Shown: piece after piece, positions 56,051-64,000 of the stretch
How positions within the stretch are numbered: the stretch's first letter is position 1
Layout of the letters: each line of letters begins with the position of its first letter
Assembly: GCA_013350335.1 (NCBI GenBank)
Contig: CM023539.1
Span: 27,211,043-27,275,042, forward strand
DNA from: Chimonanthus salicifolius
Lineage: Eukaryota; Streptophyta; Magnoliopsida; Laurales; Calycanthaceae
Length of the DNA: 64,000 nt
Direction: 5' to 3'
The notes under the pieces: model-generated
Told to the model about the DNA's origin: nothing
Databases searched by the model: none
Seen by the model: the letters and a program-made list of their open reading frames with translations, nothing else
Position numbers and translations under genes: made by a program

Positions 56051-58189
56051 ATGGAAACACAAAGGGGAAAAAGAGTTGCGTCGAATACATCAAAACATAT
56101 TGATTGGACATTGATATGGATGATAGTCTTTGCAACCTCCTAATTTATCAAATACATCAAGGAGGACGGGTTGATGGAAAATTCACTTCAAATGCATGGA
56201 AAGAGGTGGTGGAGAAATTTAATACATCACAAATGATTTATTTGAATCAAGAAAATTTAAAAAGTCGAAGGAGAACATGGCGAAAAACATATAGTGCATT
56301 ATCTCAAATATCAAATAAGTTTGGGCTTTGGATGGGATCCAATTAAGCAATGCTTTACCGATGAAGCAAATCCTATGATGCATTCTATGAGGTATGCTTT
56401 AATAAAATATGTTTATGAACATTCTTTAAATGTATGTAATTGAATCTCAAGTATGTTTATTATGTTATATGATGTAAATTCTTTTAATTTATTGCAAAAA
56501 TATTATTACTTAGCTCCATATAAAAATAAGAAATTCCCACTACATGAAAAATTTCTCATCATCTTTGGGAGAGACGTGGTAACTGGAGCTGGTGTAATAG
56601 CATGTGATGATATATACGATGATACCATGGGTTTTTCTGTAATTCCCTAGATTTTTCATTATATCAATAATTACAAAAATGCCCTTGGATTTATAAATTG
56701 AAGGGTTATGATCATAGATGAGAAAAATGGTGGGACCATTGCTTAATGTACTTGTATAAGGTTTAAATTAAGTTAAATAGGCAAGGTACATTTATTTGGG
56801 TCAAAGAGGTTAAATGGGTCAAAGGGACCCAAACGGGACCCAATGGGTCGTGGATGACATGATTAATCATTGATTAAACTCAAAGTTAATTTGGGTTAAG
56901 TTTAATTTAATGTTTGAGTTGGATTGAGATAAATTAAATGATGGAGATGAGTTGAGTTGAATTTATGGGTTGAGTTGCATTAAAATGAATGAGTTGAGTT
57001 GGGGAGCTAAATAAATGAGTTGGATGGAATACTTAATTTTTAAGTGAGTGAGGTGTGGAGATAAAAGGTTGTGGGCTGTTTCAAATTCAAAACCAAGAGA
57101 ACGTTGGCTGCATGGGAGGCTTTCCATGCATGTAACTCCTAAGTAATGAATGGAGTGGCTGTTTTTAGGAGTTACATATGTGAGTGTTTGTATTTCAAAT
57201 TCAAATGCATATACACGTTGGTTGCATGGGGGTGTACCTCATGCATGAAACTGCAAGTTAGGTGATAAATGAAAGTTGCTGTTTTATGGAGTTACAAAAA
57301 GGGGTTTTGACTTTTCAAAATCAAAATACTAGACTACATGTTGGAGTTGCATGGGATTGTTATTCCATGTATATAACTCCTACAAAAGAGATAAATGGGG
57401 TGGCTGTTTGGGAGTTACAAATGGGGAGGAATTATGTTTTAAATGTAAGATGTAAAACACATTGGAATACATGGGAGTGGTATTATTTGCATGTAACTCC
57501 AAGGATGGAGAGTGAATGGAGCTGCTGTTATGTGGAGTTTCAAAAGGGGTTTTTGACATTTTAAATTCAAAATACAAGACTACACGTTGGAGGAGGGTGA
57601 AAGGTTTCATCTTAAGATGAAACCCCCATTTGAATTGTTAATGAGAGAGGATCTAAAGGGGAGGTTACACCAATGAATCCATGAGTGACATTGGATACTT
57701 AGGGAGTTTCATTTCATAGATAAAACCCCCAAGTAAGTATAAAGGGCTTGGGTTAATGTGGGAGTTACATGTGAGGTTAACCGTGGGTTGGTTTTGATTA
57801 AACAAAGAGTTCTCATTTCACTCTCTCTATCTCTCTCCCTTGGTCGTCCTTCATCTTTCCAAAAGCAAGAACAGCAGCTGGTTACTGATTTGCAATCAGT
57901 CCTTGGTTGATTTCTTTCACCAAGACAAAAGCACACTTTAAGCAAAAGAGTTTGGCACCAAGGTTTAAGATCAAAGTTCCTTTTTCTCTCTCTTTCTCCC
58001 TAAAATCCATATCACCTGGCTGAAGTATTCCAAGGAGGTTGCAGCAAGGTCACTCTCAGCCCAAAGAACAGTAAGAGAGAAGGAGAGGTCAAGGAAATAA
58101 AGGGTCAAGGAAGGAGTCAAAGAACCGAAGGAGACGCGGTATTGGTAAGTGCACTATGAACCTTGTCAAATAAGTTGGTTAAGGGATGT

Positions 58190-59271
58190 GATCCGGCCAT
58201 TGTGTGGCCAGATCCATCAATGGTTTAGATTAGGTAGTATACTGTCTTTAAATAACAAAATATGGACCATAGGGTTCGGCCCCTTTGGATGGCCGAACCC
58301 CATGAGAAAACTTGGTGATTTTTATGGTGTTTGAAAGACAAAATCCATATTATGAAATGGAGGTTTTAAAGGATTTTAAATGGAGATAAGCTTGCTACTT
58401 CGGACCAGTTATGGGATGGCTGAATCATGTGCCTTTCATGGTTAAAGTATGGAGTCTCATATGTATATAATAGATGGAAGTGTTGTGTTAAGAATACCAT
58501 TGGGTTCGGCCGTGTATATGGCCTAACCCCATGGACTGTTTTTTATGGATAATTGGATTAAGTTTATGTAGTAATTATGTGCTTTGATTTAAGAATAATA
58601 TATGTTTCTCTATGGACTTAGTATAGGTATGTAATCAGCCATCATGGATGATGGAAAGTGGAACAAAAACCAGTTTGGTGAGGTTCGGCCATGAAGTATG
58701 GCCGAACCCCACTAATGATGATTGATGGATTGGGTGGTTAATTTATATGGATGTATGAAGGGTTTAAAAAGGACCAAAATTAAGTGGTGAGGTTTGGCCA
58801 TGTGTATGGCCGAACCCCACTAAGATGGTTTTATTTTAGGCGATGGAAGTTAGAAAAATTAAGCATTGGTTAGACCAATGGCAAAACTGTAAATACAAGA
58901 TAAATTGTAAATGTGAATGGATTGATCAAAGGACTTGAAAAGTGGGGTCCAAAATCAAGTGGTAAGCATGGCCGAACCCTACCAAAGTATGTTTAGGGTG
59001 TGAGGTGGGTTAATTATGTCTAAATGGTGTTTAACATAAATTAAACAAAAGGATAGTCTAAATGGCATAATGGTAATTATGGATGAAATGATCAAAGATA
59101 AAATGATTATGTTATTGGATAAATGGGCCAAAACCAAAGTGGTAAGGTTTAGCCATAATGTATGGCCGAACCCTACCAAGTCTTATTTGGAGGTTTGGTT
59201 AAATTGTATGGTTGTATGAAAGAGAGACAAATTGAAAATAGGTGAGGTTCGGCCATGGGGTATGGCTGAAC
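58190..59271. repeat. GGTTCGGCCAT hairpin array, about eight sites
   Basis: Sites begin at about 58190 (as ATCCGGCCA/TGGCCAGAT), 58273, 58503, 58682, 58790, 58966 (one arm), 59145 and 59245. The first keeps pairing although both arms differ from the consensus. Confidence 0.88.
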
Positions 59272-59573
59272 CCCACATAGTGGATTTTTAGGACATAGAC
59301 CAAGTTCGAATGATATGGATGAATGTTTGATTTGCTGCTATGTAAATAAGGTATCGGACTTGCTTGAACGGTGTACAAGTTGTAAACGGGAGACGGTTCA
59401 AGAGAAGGGTCAAATTAAGTGATCATTGTGTAGGTTTCCTACCTTTATTGTAACCACATTTCTATATGCTGTTGTATGTTGATTTCGGTAACTTATATGA
59501 ATGTAAAGTTATGTTTGTAAATGGCATGTTTGCATAGACATCTCATGCATGGCATGGGATGATGTTGTTGTAA

Positions 59574-59728
59574 CCGGAGGCCACACTCCATCGGGGCGTC
59601 CGAAAGACCACTGTAGGGTACCTTGATGATGAGAATCCCATCAAGAGGAATCTGGAGGCCACACTCCGTCGGGGAATCCGAAAGACCACTGTGGGGTACC
59701 TTGATGATGAGAATCCCGTCAAGAGGAG
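59574..59728 (+). repeat. Tandem pair of the 78-bp module (sense view)
   Basis: Two copies start at 59574 (CCGGAGGCCACACTCC) and 59652 (CTGGAGGCCACACTCC). Each runs through GGGGCGTCCGAAAGACCACT-like sequence and GATGATGAGAATCCC to TCAAGAGG. The inner word CTTGATGATGAGAATCC is itself weakly palindromic with the CATCAAG end. Confidence 0.9.
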
Positions 59729-60931
59729 GCTATGTAGAATGGTGATGGGTGGGACTCATTACATGTTCATTTCATACATAGCATGTTTTTATGGAATTTC
59801 GTCACACATGTATTATTATACTATTTGCATGTTTTTATACTAACCTTGTGGTAGCCCTATTCAGAAACACTACTGGGCGCCTTGATCTAACGCCCTATCT
59901 CTTCCCTTAGTGGATGACGCAGGAAAGACAAGGAATGCGGATCAAGAAGGGGACCAAGCAAAGGAGCTTGGGCGGTTTGAATGATTTTGAATGGACTTTG
60001 AATGGACTATTTATGGACTCGTTATTTGAGTTATTTGGACAATGTAATTTGGTAATTAGATGTGTTGGCATGTAATAAGTAGTTAAGTAGATGCTATGGT
60101 TTGATTTATTTTGGATGGTTTGATTGAACGATTAGTTAAGATTGTTTAGTAATTTTTGGAGATTATGATTATGTACTTTGCTATCTTAAATTAAAAAATG
60201 GATTAGTCTTAGGATCTATTATAACCTCAGTTAGATTAAGACTAAGTATATTCCGCAAGTTTATTGTACCATGTGTGGATTGATTCTTATGGAGTTAATC
60301 CATACGCACATGGGCTTGGCCAGTTAAGGGTCGGACTTTAGAAGTCCGAACTTAACTCGCGTCGTGCACTGCGCCCCGATCACTTGAGTATTATTATTTA
60401 TAAAAAAAAAAACCTCTGATTTTTAGAGTGAAAAGGGCGGGGTGTTACATTTTCCACTGCACAGGCTCCAGACTCAATCAGTCGTCAAACACCTACACAT
60501 AGTGATGAAGAAGATATGTTGGATTCTCATCCCATCGAGTCAATGAGGATGAGGAATTCGAGAACATTGAGAGTGGAGCATTTGTTGATGAACCAAGATT
60601 AACACCATGCAGACCGTCTAGGAGTTCGACCATCTTCAGATGTAATTGATTCTAGGCAGAGAAGTAAGGTGAGGAAACATGGGACCAGTGACCGTATGTC
60701 AATTTCTATGGAAAAAATTTCCAATGTTATAAAGAAATTGGTATCTCATGTTGAGATAGTGTCTTATAATTTTAAAAGTAAAGGTAGAGAAGATGAAGAA
60801 AGAACGAATACAGTTTGTGAATATATATCTGAGATCCCAAACATTAATCCTAAGTTGATCTATCCTACTATGAAATACATAATAGCTGATGATATGAGGA
60901 CATCAGTATTTTTGGGAGTGAAACCCTATGT

Positions 60932-62642
60932 TGATGTGTTTTAAATTTGTAAATCGCTCAAGTGCACGAACCATTCATAGTACAACGATTGAGTGCGAGG
61001 TCGAACCCAAAAGAAATATTCAAAATATATGAACTTCAAAATACACATGCCTCAATTTTTATGTTTCTTATAAAAACAAGATTCATAATTAAATCTAGAA
61101 GAGAAAATTATTTTTAATCTTTAAAAGTATATATCCAAGTTAAGTAAGTCTTTATTCAAATAAATAGATCTACAATTTTAGAGCATTGATTAGAGGTAAT
61201 TAAAATAATGTTTTAATTAAGAGTTTATAAACAATCTCACCACACATCCTAATTCACAAAATCTAGATCTAATGAAGTTTAACCCTAACTAAGTAATCAA
61301 GTTATTAGGGAGGTTTTAAATACATGAAATAAATACACTTTAAAAGAATTAAAGAATTAAAAAGAAAAACTAAAATACAACATTCAAGTGAAATGAAATA
61401 AACATGAAAAGTAAACCGGCAAGGAAAATAAATGACAGAAATAAAATGGTGGTAACGTAAAAGGTGGTTGTTTGGAATAGACCGTTCATCACCCAAGATG
61501 TGTAAATAAAGTAAAGGCCTAGATCTGAAATTCACGTAAAGATCTAAAATACAATTCATATTTATTAATAAAACAAGATTCACAACTTTTTTAATTTAAT
61601 TAATCAAAACCTTAGTAATCATGATTCAAGTCTAACCAAGATCCTAACTATTGCATACGCTCATGTTCAATTAAATAAATAAAAGTTGTGTTCTTGAATT
61701 AAAAATAAATTAATCATGAAAGTATTTTAGAAATTGGATGTTCTAGGGTTCTAAATGAATGCTTTACTTTATTAAATGGAAGAATTAAAATACAAGGCTT
61801 TTATAAATTAAATACAAGAAAGACAACATAAAATTTAAAAATTTACAACTCTCACTTGTAAATTCAAATGGTGCTCCTATCTTCTTGTCTTTTACTCCAG
61901 CCTTTAGTCCTCTTGAATTCCAGGTCATATTCGAGTTTGGTAGGTGGGTTACTAAGCTATTTATAGGACTTGGGAGTGAATGGATGGTAAGATCAAATCT
62001 CGATTTAAGTTGATGGATGAAAGGTTGGGATTAGATCTAACTTAAGTTAGGTGACTGGGATTAAAAAGTAGAAAACTGGGGCTTCTCTAAAGGTGTACAC
62101 GAATTTGGTATGCATTGGTTGGCTTGGAGTGGAGTGCAAGTAAGCAAGAAGAGAAAATTGGGATTAGGATTTGCTGCGTGATTTTCGAATTTGGCTTTGT
62201 GTTCTAAGGTTTTGGGTTGTGCAATGATATGAACGGCTTAGGATTAAACGGATGGATGAATGAATGGATGAGATGATGAGGTGGAGGGTTGACTATGAAA
62301 TTTGAATGGGATAGGAAGGAGATATACAAAAATCGTGTATGGCTATGGGGGATAGGGGTGATGAGGTGTGTAGGGATCCTAGGAGTGTATCTAAATGGAT
62401 TTTTGTCTAAATGCATGGAGAGATTTTAGGTGCTAAAATCGTGTGGACTGTGTGTTGGATGGATAGAGTGGTGACAAGGCATGGGCGCATAGAGGTTAGC
62501 TTGAGCTTCAAGTTGTTCTAACTTAGGGTTTAGGATGGATGGCTAAGATTGGTTTGGGTTAAATCTAATGGTTCTAGGGTTAATTGGATAAAATAATATA
62601 TATATATATATACATATATATATACATATATACATATACATA

Positions 62643-62694
<52 letters not shown>

Positions 62695-62836
62695 CATATA
62701 TATATATACATATATGTATATGTATATGTATATATGTATGTATATGTATATGTATATATATATATATGTATATGTATATGTATATATATATATATGTATA
62801 TACATATATATGTATATACATTTATGTATATATATA
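60932..62836. repeat. Solo-LTR-like insertion related to 18436-20152
   Basis: The start TGATGTGTTTTAAATTT is preceded by TATGT (60927-60931). The following GTGCACGAACC and GAGTGCGAGGTCGAACCC words match the other member. An internal phrase CTATTTATAGGACTTGG near 61956 corresponds to ATTTATAGGAGTC in the other copy. The right end is hidden in the TATACA-rich microsatellite; TATGT at 62837-62841 would be the second target copy. The left end is firm, the right end tentative. Confidence 0.65.
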
Positions 62837-62840
62837 TATG
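62593..62840. repeat. Compound (TA)n / (TATACA)n / (TATATG)n microsatellite
   Basis: About 250 bp of TA with CA and TG steps, first mainly CATATA and then mainly TGTATA. The two halves are mirror-complementary, so the block can form a long imperfect hairpin. The frames that cross it are not genes. Confidence 0.97.
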
Positions 62841-62863
62841 TAGTAGGTATCTAATGGAGGGTT

Positions 62864-64000
62864 TGTATAACATCCCGGGTTTTCAAATGCATTATTATCT
62901 TGGGTATTATCTATTTTAATTATTAAATTTAAGATTTATAGATGGAATGAAGGTTAGATGAGTAAGAATTTGGGGCAATGGGCCAATTATGACCCAATGG
63001 ATCATGGATAGACTTTGATTCTAATTAATTGGGTAAATGTAGTTGATTGGGTCAAATACCCAATTGGGACCCAATGGGTCAAGATGAATTGATGTTTAAG
63101 GTAAATGGGTAAGGAATTGATTTAATCGGGTCATGTACCCAATTAAGACCCAAGACATGGGATCCACCTCATCAAGTGAGGTGGCATGTGAGTGACATGG
63201 CCAAGTGGGACCCAAATCCACCTCATCATGTGAGGTGGCAAATGATTTAATGCACATGCATGGTCAACTAACCATGGTTGACTTGGCCAACCATGGGTCA
63301 GTTCAAAAGGGTTAAGTGAAGTGAGTTGAGTTAAGGAATTATTTAATTAAGGAATAAATTCAAGTCTTGAGTTAAGAGTTGCATGGGTGAGTTCAAATGG
63401 GGTGAGTTGAATTATATAGAGTTGGAAATTAAAATCACTTGAGTTATATGGAGATGAGTTCAAGAAAATTACGTGAGTCAAAGTGAGTTGGGATTGAGTT
63501 GAATGGGAAAAAAAAAAAACCCAAGCCCCAAGTGTAAGCCATGAGTCTCCTTGGTTGGGACACATGGGAAAGACAAAGCCCCAAGTGTAAGCCATGCATA
63601 TTCTTGGTTGACCAAGGGACAAGTGTAAGCCATGTGAAAGACAAGCCTCAACTGTAAGCCATGTGTCTCCTTGGTTGGGACACATGGGAAAGACAAAGCC
63701 CCAAGTGTAAGCCATGCATATTCTTGGTTGACCAAAGGACAAGTATAAGCAATGGGAAAGACAAAAGCCCCAAGTGTAAGCCATGCATATTCTTGGTTGA
63801 CCAAGGGACAAGTGTAAGACATGTGAAAGACAAGCCTCAAGTGTAAGCCATGTGTCTCCTTGGTTAGGACACATGTGAAAGACAAGCCCCAAGAGTAAGC
63901 CATGTGAAAGACAAGCCCCAAGTGTAAGCCATGTGTCTCCTTGGATGGGACACATGGGAAAGACCACACCTTAGTGAGGGTGGTTGAGAAGGTGTTGGGC
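62864..64000 (+). repeat. LTR of the TGTAAC family, cut by the window end
   Basis: It begins TGTATAACATCCCGGG, a TGTAACACCCCGG start with a two-base insertion. GACCCAATGGGTC near 63070, AAGTGAGGTGGCA repeats near 63172 and 63227, and GAGTTGA-rich sequence follow, as in 13223-20668. Instead of GTTTCATC hairpins it has a tandem array at 63520-63965. The right part lies outside the window. Confidence 0.8.
63520..63965 (+). repeat. Tandem array with a 120-bp higher-order period
   Basis: Shorter repeats built on CCCCAAGTGTAAGCCATG, GTCTCCTTGGTTGGGACACA and CTTGGTTGACCAAGGGAC alternate. GACAAAGCCCCAAGTG begins at 63572 and again at 63692, giving a 120-bp period, with further shuffled units to 63965. 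CTTGGT and ACCAAG form short hairpins with a two-base loop. The long frames across it have no known protein match by eye. Confidence 0.9.

Larger units (their letters stand above)
56638..60449 (+). repeat. Solo LTR (3812 bp) in the Harbinger Myb-like gene
   Basis: It begins TGTAATTCCCTAGATTTTT and ends AAAAGGGCGGGGTGTTACA. Perfect TTTTC duplications flank it (56633-56637 and 60450-60454). Modules: GACCCAATGGGTC near 56837, GAGTTGA-rich sequence, GTTTCATC hairpins at about 57605-57728, a CTCTCT tract, eight GGTTCGGCCAT-type sites (58190-59271), the 78-bp pair (59574-59728), CTAACGCCCTA near 59889 and AACTCGCGTCGTGCACTGCG near 60353. It is the fullest example of the module order on the + strand. 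Confidence 0.95.
56051..60944 (+). pseudogene. Harbinger Myb/SANT-like protein gene, split by an LTR insertion
   Basis: The start is ATG 56051 (METQRGKRVASNTSK). A Myb/SANT-like DNA-binding domain follows: MDDSLCNLLIYQIHQGGRVD, FTSNAWKEVVEKFN, NLKSRRRTWRKTYSALSQI. A probable intron starts near 56392 and ends near 56513; then PLHEKFLIIFGRDVVTGAG. The solo LTR 56638-60449 enters a Gly-Phe-Ser codon run, and with one target copy counted the frame passes on as TAQAPDSISRQTPT, then a Ser/Arg-rich linker and the C-terminal helix segment NPKLIYPTMKYIIADDMRTS. A second insertion at 60932 cuts the last codons. In PIF/Harbinger elements this protein recruits the transposase to the transposon ends. Confidence 0.82.

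Noticed and set aside
62530..62919. Frames rich in Tyr and Ile on both strands
   Set aside because: They are translations of the TA-rich microsatellite.
63347..63967. Overlapping minus-strand frames of up to 206 residues
   Set aside because: They follow the 120-bp tandem array and repeat the same short peptide in all three frames, which is expected from a tandem repeat.

Overview
This window is nuclear DNA from a flowering plant, most likely a eudicot with a large, repeat-rich genome. No convincing host gene, rRNA or tRNA was seen. The identification rests on plant-type Ty3/gypsy chromovirus proteins, a SIRE-type Ty1/copia gag, primer-binding sites matching plant initiator-Met tRNA, and a two-gene PIF/Harbinger transposon with GT-AG introns. 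The species cannot be named. A CRM-like element suggests, but does not prove, a centromeric or pericentromeric position.

Layout. 1-12074: a Tekay-like Ty3/gypsy chromovirus on the minus strand, decayed, with a 3.7 kb solo LTR (3719-7402) inserted in its reverse transcriptase. 12075-24241: a degraded LTR-like region that ends in a gypsy protease remnant. It carries a 3.6 kb solo LTR (13223-20668), which is itself hit by two further solo LTRs (13687-15829 and 18436-20152). 24242-29367: a 5' LTR and gag of a SIRE-like copia element without recognisable pol, then an unresolved acidic, low-complexity stretch. 29368-32271: a solo LTR. 33653-44115: a complete-ended but internally deleted CRM-like element whose pol frame runs into its 3' LTR. 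It is interrupted by a 3.9 kb solo LTR (36938-40882). 45305-48414: a solo LTR. 49026-53265: a gypsy LTR with element sequence on both sides, interrupted by a solo LTR (49715-52942) and followed by a gag remnant and an inverted LTR fragment. 54025-62863: a PIF/Harbinger transposon (transposase plus Myb/SANT-like protein) interrupted by solo LTRs at 56638-60449 and about 60932-62836. 62864-64000: the start of another LTR of the same large family.

The dominant family has LTRs that begin TGTAACACC or a variant and end GGTGTTACA or a variant. Eight solo copies with 5-bp target-site duplications lie in the window: six perfect and two with one mismatch. Removing an insertion restores the reading frame in at least two hosts, which supports the boundaries. 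Orientation was assigned from the Tekay element, whose LTR end beside the primer-binding site carries the GGGCGTTACA-type end.

The most unusual signal is inside these LTRs. They are built from ordered modules of short perfect or near-perfect hairpins, repeated every 100-175 bp: GGTTCGGCCAT/ATGGCCGAACC stems, GTTTCATC/GATGAAAC stems, and GACCCAATGGGTC palindromes. A tandem pair of about 78 bp lies beside them. In one LTR of the family the first hairpin type is largely replaced by an unrelated one built on CAGTCGACTG. Other LTRs or fragments in the window carry further hairpin vocabularies (ACATCGAC/GTCGATGT, CGATCGATAG/CTATCGATCG, CGACTAGTCG, CTTGGT/ACCAAG). The sequence words differ but the architecture is shared, as if LTRs carry exchangeable palindrome cassettes.
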